A DNA stretch of 64,000 nt from Nonomuraea roseoviolacea subsp. carminata (GTDB taxonomy: Bacteria; Actinomycetota; Actinomycetes; Streptosporangiales; Streptosporangiaceae): NCBI RefSeq assembly GCF_024172185.1, contig NZ_JAMZEC010000001.1:558001-622000 (forward strand), given 5' to 3'. The translations under genes and the position numbers were made by a program. Positions 1 to 6,818 of this stretch are shown here, piece after piece. Within the stretch, counting starts at the first letter, position 1; the number at the start of each line of letters is the position of its first letter. The notes beneath the pieces are model-generated. The model did no database searches. It was not told the origin of the DNA and was given only the letters and a program-made list of their open reading frames with translations.

Positions 1-385
1 CCCGGGGGAAGAGGTAGTGGTGGTCGCTGGAGGTCGTGCAGCCCGACAGGGCCAGGTGCCCGAGCCCGGCCGTGGCGGCGCCGTGGACGACCTCGGCGTC
101 CATGGCCGCCCACACGGGGTAGAGCGCCACCAGCCACTCGAACAGCGTCGCGTCCTGGGCCAGCCCCTGCGAGGCCCACTGGTACAGGTGGTGGTGGGTG
201 TTGACGAGCCCGGGCGTGGCCAGGCAGCCCGAGCCGTCGATCCGGGTCGCGCCGGGCGCCTCGGGGACCTCGCTCATGGGGCCGACAGCGGCGATCCGGT
301 CGCCGTCCACCAGGACGTACCCGGAGCGCAGCTCGGGCCCGGCGACGGGGGCGACACAGGCGTTCTCGATGAGCAGCCCGCTCAC
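1..385 (-). CDS. Amidohydrolase, N-terminal part (8-oxoguanine deaminase/AtzB-like), cut by window edge
   Basis: Only the first ~128 codons are inside the window; the 3' end lies beyond base 1. The start is GTG at 385, overlapping the TGA of the upstream 2Fe-2S gene as GTGA. Seen: an N-terminal beta-sandwich region (VLVDGDRIAAVG) followed by TPGLVNTHHHLYQ, the metal-binding HxH of the amidohydrolase superfamily, and a later TTSSDHHYLFP segment typical of the 8-oxoguanine deaminase / hydroxydechloroatrazine hydrolase branch. Such enzymes hydrolytically deaminate purine-like rings. Its place at the end of the urate operon supports a purine substrate, but the exact substrate is inference because the catalytic C-terminal two thirds is missing. 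Confidence 0.8.
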   Translation of the reverse strand, partial: MSGLLIENACVAPVAGPELRSGYVLVDGDRIAAVGPMSEVPEAPGATRIDGSGCLATPGLVNTHHHLYQWASQGLAQDATLFEWLVALYPVWAAMDAEVVHGAATAGLGHLALSGCTTSSDHHYLFPR

Positions 386-873
386 GCGCCCGCCTCTCCC
401 CGCGCCGGGTCCGCCTTGCGTTCCGCCGCGAGGCGCACGGCGTCGAGGATCTTCTCGTAGCCGGTGCAGCGGCACAGGTTGCCGGCCAGGGCCTCGCGGA
501 TCTCCGCGTCGGAGGGCCGCGCGACGCGGCTCAGCAGGTCGTGCGCCTGCACGAGCAGCCCGGGCGTGCAGAAGCCGCACTGGACGGCCCCGCACTCCAT
601 GAACGCCTCCTGGACGGGGTCCAGCCGCCCGCCCTCGGCCAGGCCCTCGACGGTGCGCACCCGGCGGCCCTGGGCCTGGCCGGCGGCGACCAGGCAGGCG
701 CAGACCGGCGTGCCGTCGAGGTAGACCGTGCAGGAGCCGCACTCGCCCTGCTCGCAGGCGTTCTTGGAGCCGGGCAGGCCCAGCCGCTCGCGCAGCACAT
801 ACAGCAGGCTCTCGCCCTCCCAGACGTCGTCGGCGCTCTCCTCGCGGCCGTTGACGGTGAACGTGACGCGCAT
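382..873 (-). CDS. Xanthine dehydrogenase-type 2Fe-2S subunit
   Basis: 163-residue ferredoxin-type subunit that would pass electrons from the molybdenum centre to FAD in a three-subunit xanthine dehydrogenase (XdhC/CoxS family). The first plant-type 2Fe-2S cluster is visible as C40, C45, C48 and C58/C60 (CEQGECGSC), and the second alpha-helical cluster as CGFCTPG and CRCTGY. ATG at 873 overlaps the TGA of the FAD subunit (ATGA), so the two are translationally coupled; a longer frame open upstream is a shadow. The molybdopterin-binding large subunit is not in the window and would be expected further downstream on the minus strand. Assignment to xanthine rests on the uricase neighbours; the fold alone would also fit CO- or aldehyde-dehydrogenase-type enzymes. 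Confidence 0.9.
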   Translation of the reverse strand: MRVTFTVNGREESADDVWEGESLLYVLRERLGLPGSKNACEQGECGSCTVYLDGTPVCACLVAAGQAQGRRVRTVEGLAEGGRLDPVQEAFMECGAVQCGFCTPGLLVQAHDLLSRVARPSDAEIREALAGNLCRCTGYEKILDAVRLAAERKADPARGEAGA

Positions 874-1766
874 CAGGCGGCCCTCCTTCCCCGGTGGTCG
901 TCCCAGGCCCAGGTCAGCGTGCGGCGGGCCATCACGGCGACGGCGTGCCTGCGGTAGGCGGCGGTGCCGCGCACGTCGTCGATCGGCGCGGCGGCGGCCG
1001 CGCACAGCTCGCCGAAGCGCCGCAGGAGCCCGGCGTCGAGGCCCTTCGCCGGACGGCCGGACGGCGAGGGGCCGCCGGCGTCCCAGTCGAGCTCGCCGCT
1101 CAGGAAGTCCTCGGCCTCCGGCGCCCGCAACGGCGTGGGCGCGGCCGAGCCGATGCCGGTGCCCACCCGCCGCTCCTGCGGGTGCAGCGCCAGCGCGAAC
1201 GAGCAGACCGCGATGACCATGGCGTTGCGGGTGCCGACCTTGGAGAAGTACTGCGGGCCGGCGGCCACCGGGACGCGCACGGCCCGGATCAGCTCGTCCG
1301 GCTCCAGCGCGGACCGCTTGACGCCCAGGTAGAAGGCGTCCGCCGGGATCGTCCTGATCCCCCGCTCGCGCGACTCGACCTCGACGGCGGCGCCGGCGGC
1401 CAGCAACGGCGGGTGGCTGTCGCCCGCGGGCGAGGCCGCGCCCAGGTTGCCGCCGACCGTGCCGCGGTTGCGGATCTGCGGCGAGCCGACGGTCCGCGCC
1501 GCCTGCGCGAGCCCCGGCAGCGCGCCGCCCAGCTCGTCGATCACGGTCGCGTACGTGACGCCCGCGCCGAGCCGGCACACGCCGCCGGCCACGGACCACT
1601 CCCGCAGCTCTGCCACCCCGGTGAGGTCCAGCAGCGCCTCGGGCCTGCGCACGTCGAAGTTGATCTCGACCATCACGTCGGTGCCGCCCTGCAGGGGCAG
1701 GGCGCCGGGCCGCTCGGCCTTGGCGGCCAGCGCCTCCCGCCATGTCGTGGGGCGCAAGAAGTCCAT
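873..1766 (-). CDS. Xanthine dehydrogenase-type FAD-binding subunit
   Basis: 297-residue subunit of the CoxM/XdhB family that holds FAD and hands electrons to NAD+ or another acceptor. Seen: the N-terminal 'FLRPTTWREAL' entry, the FAD loop LQGGTDVMVE near residue 27, and the second FAD motif IRNRGTVGGNLGAASPAGD near residue 100. ATG at 1766 is two bases after the uricase stop, so the operon is continuous. The frame stays open upstream into the uricase gene, but the extra residues are shadow. Works with the 2Fe-2S subunit directly downstream. Confidence 0.9.
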   Translation of the reverse strand: MDFLRPTTWREALAAKAERPGALPLQGGTDVMVEINFDVRRPEALLDLTGVAELREWSVAGGVCRLGAGVTYATVIDELGGALPGLAQAARTVGSPQIRNRGTVGGNLGAASPAGDSHPPLLAAGAAVEVESRERGIRTIPADAFYLGVKRSALEPDELIRAVRVPVAAGPQYFSKVGTRNAMVIAVCSFALALHPQERRVGTGIGSAAPTPLRAPEAEDFLSGELDWDAGGPSPSGRPAKGLDAGLLRRFGELCAAAAAPIDDVRGTAAYRRHAVAVMARRTLTWAWDDHRGRRAA

Positions 1767-1768
1767 CG

Positions 1769-2635
1769 CTACTCCCAGGCGAATCCGGGGTCGGGCGCGT
1801 CGTCCCGCAGCACGGCGCCCTCGATGAGGCCGTAGGGGCGGTCGGCGGCGTTGAAGACCACGTTGTCGTTGTCGAGGCCGAACGGCGACAGGTCCACGGC
1901 GAAGTGGTGCCGGTTCGGCAGCGCCAGCCGGACCTCGCAGATCTCGGGGCACCGCGCCAGGGCCCGCTCCCCCATCGCGTACAGGGTCTGCTGGAGCGAG
2001 CGGCTGTGCGTGCCGGCGAACGCCTCCACCAGGTGCTCGCGCACCCGGGTGTACGAGTCGCCGTACGCGGGGGTGTCGCCGGCGTGCCGCCACCGGGCGT
2101 GGACGGCGGTGGCCAGCACGCGGTCGGTGGCGGGCGGCAGCGTCGTGTACTCGTCGACCGCGTAGCCGTGGAACTCCGAGCCGGTCGTGTTGAGCAGCAC
2201 GAGGTCCTTCAGCCCCGACACGACGCTGACGCGGCCGTCGCGGTCGTGGTGGACGACGCAGGTGCGCACCTCGCCGCCCCGGCGCGCGAAGGAGTGGCCG
2301 GTGACGGGGACCCGGTCCCAGGCGTACTCCTCGATCTCCACCCGGGCGTGGTGGACGGCCGGCTGGGAGCTGGTGAAGTGCCGGGCCAGCAGCAGCGCGA
2401 AGTCCTCGATCTGGTCCACCCCGTGCTTCCTGGCGAAGGCGTACACGGTGTTCTTCTGCGTGTCGGTGGGCAGCACCGCGGTGTTGTCGCCGGTCAGGTG
2501 GACGGCCTCCATGTCGCCGGACAGGGAGGTGCTGACGTTGAGGTCCTTGAGGTGGTGGGTCTCGCCGTCCCTGGTGACGCGGACGAGCCTGGTCTCCGCC
2601 TTGCCGTAGCGGTTGGGCCCCAGGATGATCGCCAT
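1769..2635 (-). CDS. Urate oxidase (uricase)
   Basis: 288-residue cofactor-free uricase that oxidises urate to 5-hydroxyisourate with release of H2O2. Seen: catalytic Lys in the N-terminal LGPNRYGKAETR, the PTDTQKNTVYA motif with the catalytic Thr, and LPNRHHFAVDL near the C-terminus with the Asn/His that position urate and O2. Length matches the family (about 290-300). ATG at 2635 abuts the stop of the hydroxyisourate hydrolase gene with no spacer, so it is the third gene of a tight catabolic operon whose upstream products remove 5-hydroxyisourate and OHCU. No peroxisomal tail is expected or seen. Confidence 0.96.
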   Translation of the reverse strand: MAIILGPNRYGKAETRLVRVTRDGETHHLKDLNVSTSLSGDMEAVHLTGDNTAVLPTDTQKNTVYAFARKHGVDQIEDFALLLARHFTSSQPAVHHARVEIEEYAWDRVPVTGHSFARRGGEVRTCVVHHDRDGRVSVVSGLKDLVLLNTTGSEFHGYAVDEYTTLPPATDRVLATAVHARWRHAGDTPAYGDSYTRVREHLVEAFAGTHSRSLQQTLYAMGERALARCPEICEVRLALPNRHHFAVDLSPFGLDNDNVVFNAADRPYGLIEGAVLRDDAPDPGFAWE

Positions 2636-2935
2636 CTAGCTCCCTCGGTAGGTGGAGTACGCGTACGGGCTGAGCAGCAGCGGCACGTGGTGGTGCGCCG
2701 AGGGGTCGGTGACGCTGAAGGCGACGACGACCTCCGGGTAGAAGGTGTCGTCCAGGTAGCCGCCGGTGTCGAAGACGACGCGGTTGACGCCGGCCCTGGG
2801 GGTCCAGCCCTTGAGGCGGCCGTCCTGGTCGGTGCGGCCCTCGCCCAGCACCTGGCCGTCGTGCTCCAGGCGGACGAGCAGCCCGGCGGCGGGCCGGCCG
2901 GTGACCGCGTCGAGCACGTGCGTGGAGAAGCTCAT
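2636..2935 (-). CDS. 5-hydroxyisourate hydrolase (transthyretin-like)
   Basis: 99-residue TTR-fold enzyme that opens 5-hydroxyisourate to OHCU. Seen: the N-terminal signature STHVLDAVTGRPA with the catalytic His and the C-terminal tetrapeptide YRGS, the diagnostic end of bacterial HIU hydrolases. Length is normal for the tetrameric enzyme and there is no signal peptide, so it is cytosolic. A GGAGGAG Shine-Dalgarno sequence precedes ATG 2935. It lies between OHCU decarboxylase and uricase, in pathway order reversed. Confidence 0.96.
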   Translation of the reverse strand: MSFSTHVLDAVTGRPAAGLLVRLEHDGQVLGEGRTDQDGRLKGWTPRAGVNRVVFDTGGYLDDTFYPEVVVAFSVTDPSAHHHVPLLLSPYAYSTYRGS

Positions 2936-2960
2936 CGGGCCGTCTCCTCCAGGAGGGGGT

Positions 2961-3470
2961 TCATGGGGTCTCCCCGAGCAGTTTGCGGATCCGCAGGCGG
3001 GTGATCGCGGCGAGCTCGCCGCGGACGACGGCCCGCTCGGCCTCCGGCTCGTTGCCCAGCCGGCCGCGCAGCCTGGCCAGCAGCTCGGCGCCGGTCAGGC
3101 CGGCGGCGCAGACCAGGTAGACGTGGCCGAAGCGGTCCTCGTAGGCGCGGTTGCCCTCGGCGAGCTCCCGCCGCGTCCCCTCCTCGACCCCGGCCTGCTC
3201 CTGGCGCGACCAGGCGGCCTCCCGGCCCGCGCCGGCCGGGCGCTCGCCGATGCGCGGGTGGGCCGCCAGCGCCTCCAGCACGTCCGGCCAGTCCAGCGCG
3301 CGCACGGCGGCCTCGGCCGCGTCCAGGAGCCGTTCCGGGTCCCGGTACGGGCGGCCCGCGGCGACAGCCGCGGCGAAGGCGCGGGACGCGCAGCAGGACA
3401 GCAGCAGCCGCCGCGCCTCGGCGTCCGGCGCCGCGTCGAACCGGGTCAGCGCGGTGAGCGTCTCGGGCAT
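2961..3470 (-). CDS. OHCU decarboxylase
   Basis: 169-residue 2-oxo-4-hydroxy-4-carboxy-5-ureidoimidazoline decarboxylase, the step giving S-allantoin. Seen: AHPRIGE with the catalytic His (H71), a downstream SRQEQAG segment, and the all-helical composition typical of the family. ATG at 3470 was chosen because the family begins close to this point (MPETLTAL-TRFD); the frame runs open upstream to 3626 over the promoter region without homology. First gene of the urate operon, divergent from endonuclease IV with a ~146 bp shared promoter region. Confidence 0.93.
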   Translation of the reverse strand: MPETLTALTRFDAAPDAEARRLLLSCCASRAFAAAVAAGRPYRDPERLLDAAEAAVRALDWPDVLEALAAHPRIGERPAGAGREAAWSRQEQAGVEEGTRRELAEGNRAYEDRFGHVYLVCAAGLTGAELLARLRGRLGNEPEAERAVVRGELAAITRLRIRKLLGETP

Positions 3471-3616
3471 GCCTGCAGTACACACATGCCCGTCATTCCC
3501 GGTCCATCCCCGAGAACTCCGAACCGCGCGACCCGTTGGCCAGGTCTTTTCGTGGCATGCTCCAAGGCGTGTGCGCGGCGGGAACGGTCGGCCGTCCCGC
3601 CTAAACTGGTGGCACC
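3471..3616. promoter_or_regulatory. Divergent promoter region, urate operon / nfo
   Basis: 146 bp between two divergent starts. It must hold both promoters. I see no clear palindrome of the type bound by known urate-responsive MarR regulators, so an operator cannot be named. Confidence 0.4.
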
Positions 3617-4459
3617 ATGACCTCACGCTCTCTCATCGGCGGGCACGTCTCCGTCACCGGCGGCCTGGCCAAGGGCGGCCTCGCCTACATGGCCGACATC
3701 GGCGCCGAGATGATCCAGGTGTTCGTCACCAACCCCCGTGGCTGGGCGCTGGCCGAGGGCCGGCCCGACCAGGACGCCAAGCTGGCCGAGTCGGGCGTCG
3801 ACACCTTCGTCCACGTGCCGTACCTCGTGAACTTCGGCTCGCCCAACCCCGAGACGCTGGCCAACTCGATCGCGGTCCTGCGCCACACGCTGCGGCGCGG
3901 CGCGGCGATCGGGGCCAAGGGGGTCGTGGTCCACACCGGCTCGGCGGTGTCGCAGCCGCGCGACGACGCCATGCGCCAGCTCCACGAGCACCTGCTGCCG
4001 CTGCTGGAGGAGATCCCCGACGGCGGGCCCGACGTGCTGCTGGAGCCGATGGCCGGGCAGGGCGCGATGCTGTGCGCCACGGTCCAGGACATCGAGCCGT
4101 ACCTCGCGGCGCTCGACTGGCACCCGCGCGCCGGCATCTGCCTCGACACCTGCCACGCCTTCGCCGCCGGCCACGACCTCACGGCCGAGGAGGGGCTGCG
4201 GGAGACGTTCGACCAGTTGCACAAGCTGGCCGAGGGGCGGCTGAAGCTGATCCACGCCAACGACTCCAAGGACGCGTGCGGCTCCAAGAAGGACCGCCAC
4301 GAGAACATCGGGGCCGGGCTGATCGGCAGCGCGCCGTTCGCCGCGCTGATGCGCCATCCGGCGACGGCCGGCGTGCCGATCTGCATCGAGACCCCGGGCA
4401 AGGCCGACAAGCACCGGGCCGACATCGAGCTGCTGAAGAGCCTGCGCGACGGCGGCTGA
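3617..4459 (+). CDS. nfo: Endonuclease IV (deoxyribonuclease IV, AP endonuclease family 2)
   Basis: 280-residue TIM-barrel zinc enzyme that cleaves 5' of abasic sites in base-excision repair. Metal-ligand motifs are seen in order: GGHVSV at the N-terminus, HTGSAV, LEPMAGQG (Glu), CLDTCHAFAAGHD (Asp/His), HANDSKDACGSKKDRHENIG and a final IETPG. Length agrees with the family. ATG at 3617 follows a weak AT-richer stretch (aaactggtggcacc). Monocistronic and divergent from the urate operon; followed by a strong structured element. Confidence 0.95.
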   Translation: MTSRSLIGGHVSVTGGLAKGGLAYMADIGAEMIQVFVTNPRGWALAEGRPDQDAKLAESGVDTFVHVPYLVNFGSPNPETLANSIAVLRHTLRRGAAIGAKGVVVHTGSAVSQPRDDAMRQLHEHLLPLLEEIPDGGPDVLLEPMAGQGAMLCATVQDIEPYLAALDWHPRAGICLDTCHAFAAGHDLTAEEGLRETFDQLHKLAEGRLKLIHANDSKDACGSKKDRHENIGAGLIGSAPFAALMRHPATAGVPICIETPGKADKHRADIELLKSLRDGG

Positions 4460-5098
4460 TCATCCTGGGGTGGGACGGCTCGTGTGGGGCGCCCGCTAGC
4501 GCGATCCAGCGCCCCCGATTGGCGGATCGCGGCCAGAGGCTCGCGGCCCCCTGGCGGGCGCCCCTACACGTGGCCGGCGGACGGGCCCTACCCCCCGGCA
4601 AGGGCCCGGCGGCCGTGGTGACCTGGTCGGTCACCGGTGGATCCCGGCGCATCAGGCGTGCGGTGAGCCCCCCGGCTCGTCCCCCGATGCGCCGGGGTGT
4701 TGTCCGATGGCGAAACACTACGGTCGCGATCTTCCGGCCGACACCCGCTTTCCGCATGCCTCGATGAACGGTCTGTAGTCATCGCCATACGGAGCGTGGC
4801 GGTCGGACGAGCGGTCATCCCGGCGCGACGAACGGTCATCCAAGGGGCTCGCGCTCCGGCGTGAGGGGCGTGAACGACACACGCACACGGCGGCGGCGCG
4901 CGGGCATGGCGGGGCCTTCGCGGACGACCGGGCCTTGACCAGGGAAAACCACGGCGTGAGAGCGGGCGCGGGCAGGCGCGAGGGGGCGCACGCGCGGGCG
5001 CGGGGCCCGCGCCGTTCACACCCGTCGGCCCGGTACGCGCGCACGCCGCACACACCCCCACGCCCCCTCCGGCGCGGGGCCCCTTCCGGCGGGGCCGG
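4460..5098. other. Gene-free stretch of 639 bp
   Basis: Between convergent nfo and the LytTR gene. The only structure I see is the hairpin element at 4481-4570. Open frames on the minus strand here (4588-5061, 4718-5053) are Arg/Pro/Ala-rich, have no recognisable domain and look like GC-driven shadows. Confidence 0.6.
4481..4570 (+). ncRNA. 90-nt strongly paired element after nfo (terminator or structured RNA)
   Basis: Outer arms CGTGT + GGGGCGCCCGC (4481-4496) pair perfectly with GCGGGCGCCCC + ACACG (4554-4570) apart from one bulged T. Inside, GCGATCC (4501-4507) pairs with GGATCGC (4524-4530), and a second inner hairpin is possible around 4531-4553. This gives a branched fold rather than a simple rho-independent hairpin and there is no T tract. 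It may terminate nfo, or be an independent small RNA or small palindromic element. Confidence 0.45.
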
Positions 5099-5833
5099 TT
5101 AGCCGCCCCGGTGCTGGTGGACGAGCTGCTCCCGCACCTGGCGGCTGTGGCGGCGGCTGACCTTCAGGGTCTCGGTGCCGACGGTCAGCGTCACCCGGCC
5201 GCCCTCGAAGCGCATCTCGCTCACGTGCCGCGACGACACGAGCGTGCTGCGGTGGACCCGGATGAAGCCCGCCTCGGCCCAGCGCCGCTCCAGCGCGGCC
5301 AGCGACATGCGGACGAGGTAGCTGCCGTCCACGGTGTGCAGCCGCACGTAGTCGCCCTTGGCCTCGGCGAACCAGATCGCCTGCTGGGGCACGAACCGGG
5401 TGATGCCGCCCAGCTCGACCGGGATCACGTCGTCGTGACCGGGGTCGACCACGGGGACGGCGGCGGCCTGGAGCCGGCGGACGGCCTCCGACAGGCGCTC
5501 GGCGCGCACCGGCTTGAGGAGGTAGTCGACGGCCTCCAGCTCGAACGCCTGCACCGCGCACCGCTCGTGGGCGGTGACGAAGACGAGCTTGGGCGGGCTC
5601 GGGAAGCCGCCGACCAGGCGGGCCAGGTCGAGCCCGCTCAGGCCGGGCATCTCGATGTCGAGGAACACCCCGTCGAGCCGCTCGCCCGCCCCGATCATCT
5701 GGACCATGTCCTGGAGGGCGGCGACGCCGTCGGACGCGGTCAGCACCTGCTCGACCCGGACGTCCTGGCGGAGCAGGTATGCCAGCTCCTCCAGTGCGGG
5801 CAGTTCGTCGTCAACGGCCAGGAGACGCAGCAT
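5099..5833 (-). CDS. LytTR-family response regulator (orphan)
   Basis: 244-residue regulator with a receiver domain (about 2-120; acidic pocket VDDE, phospho-acceptor D59 in FLDIEMPG, Thr in VFVTAH, Lys in LLKPV) and a C-terminal LytTR DNA-binding domain (about 140-236; IWFAEAKGDYVRLHT, IRVHRSTLVSSRHV). LytTR regulators usually control cell-wall, transport or virulence-type genes. No histidine kinase is adjacent, so the partner is elsewhere. ATG at 5833. The 3' neighbour is a long non-coding stretch. Confidence 0.92.
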   Translation of the reverse strand: MLRLLAVDDELPALEELAYLLRQDVRVEQVLTASDGVAALQDMVQMIGAGERLDGVFLDIEMPGLSGLDLARLVGGFPSPPKLVFVTAHERCAVQAFELEAVDYLLKPVRAERLSEAVRRLQAAAVPVVDPGHDDVIPVELGGITRFVPQQAIWFAEAKGDYVRLHTVDGSYLVRMSLAALERRWAEAGFIRVHRSTLVSSRHVSEMRFEGGRVTLTVGTETLKVSRRHSRQVREQLVHQHRGG

Positions 5834-5935
5834 GACCTCTACGCTGACGCAAGAACGCCAAGGTCACAAGCGATACGCAAACCCAGAGTAAAGATCTGGC
5901 CACAATGCGCTAAATTGCGGCATGATCCCCGAGGG

Positions 5936-6538
5936 TTAAGGGGGCCCTTCGCCCGGCTCCTCCTGATAGGAGTAGCGCTGCTCCCGCCAGGGGTCGGCCA
6001 CGTTGTGGTAGCCGCGCTCCTCCCAGAAGCCGCGCCGGTCCTCTAACAGGTACTCCACCGCCCGGACCCATTTCACGCTCTTCCACGCGTACAGGTGGGG
6101 CACCACCAGGCGCACCGGGAAGCCGCGTTCGGCGCTGAGCGGCTTGCCGTCGAGCTCCATGGCGAACAGCGTGCCGGCGGCGGTGAAGTCGGACATCCGG
6201 ATGTTGGCGCCGTAGCCGTACTCGGCCCAGATCATCACGTGCCGCACGCCCGGGTCGGGCGGCGCGGCCGCGAGGATGGCGGCCGGGCTCACGCCGCGCC
6301 ACTCGTTGCCCATGATCGACCACTTGGTGACGCAGTGGAAGTCGGCGAGCACGCTCGTGCGGGGCAGCCGCTCGAACTCGGGCCAGGTGACGCAGTGCTC
6401 CTCGCCGGAGGCGGTGGCGCCGAAGACGCGGAAGTCCCAGGTGTCCGGCTTGAAGGAGGGCACCCTGCCGTAGTGGATCACGGGCCGGCCGCGCGGGACG
6501 TACTGGCCTGGCGGCAGGCGCGACTGCTCCACGGGCAC
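5936..6538 (-). CDS. Sulfite-oxidase-like molybdopterin oxidoreductase
   Basis: 200-residue cytosolic protein with the oxidoreductase molybdopterin-binding fold of the SuoX/MsrP superfamily. The Mo-ligand Cys is C69 in ADFHCVTKWS, followed by WRGVSPAAIL, and the RLVVPHLYAWKSVKWV segment that closes the cofactor pocket. There is no haem domain, no dimerisation domain and no Tat signal, so it is a minimal single-domain member. Substrate is unknown. Monocistronic, divergent from the aromatic leader region. Confidence 0.88.
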   Translation of the reverse strand: MPVEQSRLPPGQYVPRGRPVIHYGRVPSFKPDTWDFRVFGATASGEEHCVTWPEFERLPRTSVLADFHCVTKWSIMGNEWRGVSPAAILAAAPPDPGVRHVMIWAEYGYGANIRMSDFTAAGTLFAMELDGKPLSAERGFPVRLVVPHLYAWKSVKWVRAVEYLLEDRRGFWEERGYHNVADPWREQRYSYQEEPGEGPP

Positions 6539-6645
6539 TCCCCTCGCACGGTCTCGTGGTCCGGAGCCATCCTCCCACCGGGCCGCGGGTGACCCGCGCC
6601 CGGGTGCGGTCCCTGTTCCCCGGAGGTGCGCTAGTATTGCGGCCT

Positions 6646-6714
6646 ATGCGCACCGCGTTCCTGTTTTGGTATGGCGACGGACCCGAGTCCGTTCGCCATC
6701 TGACGCTGCGCTAG
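6646..6714 (+). CDS. Aromatic leader peptide of DAHP synthase (attenuator peptide)
   Basis: A 22-codon ORF, ATG 6646 to TAG 6714, preceded by cggagg at 6621-6626. Codons 5-9 read Phe-Leu-Phe-Trp-Tyr, so one of each aromatic amino acid is demanded in a row. It lies just upstream of an 18-bp terminator hairpin and the DAHP synthase gene, which makes the end products of the shikimate pathway. This is the architecture of ribosome-mediated attenuation: stalling at the aromatic codons would favour the antiterminator. The longer frame starting at 6666 that runs into the DAHP synthase is not the real start. Confidence 0.85.
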   Translation: MRTAFLFWYGDGPESVRHLTLR

Positions 6715-6769
6715 CAGACAGGCGAACGAAAGGCCCCGGGTCCTCACAGGACCCGGGGCCTTTCGTGTT
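6673..6769 (+). promoter_or_regulatory. Transcription attenuator: pause hairpin, antiterminator and terminator
   Basis: Pause hairpin: GGCGA-CGGAC (6673-6682) pairs with GTCCGTTCGCC (6687-6697). Antiterminator: 6690-6697 (CGTTCGCC) can instead pair with GGCGAACG at 6721-6728, and GGACCCG 6679-6685 with CGGGTCC 6737-6743, nested. Terminator: 6727-6744 pairs with 6748-6765 as 18 continuous bp with a 3-nt loop, followed by tgttt. The pairings are mutually exclusive, as attenuation requires. Confidence 0.85.
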
Positions 6770-6818
6770 TCCCGGAAGTTTCCCCGACAAGAGCACTTCT
6801 CTGACAAGGAGCGAGCAG

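Noticed and set aside
17..460. Plus-strand open frames over the first 6 kb
   Set aside because: They read Ala/Arg/Gly/Pro-rich over the urate operon and have no motif; the minus-strand genes have clear family signatures.
4588..5061. Minus-strand ORF in the gene desert after nfo
   Set aside because: Arg/Pro/Ala composition, no domain, and overlaps another frame of similar quality.
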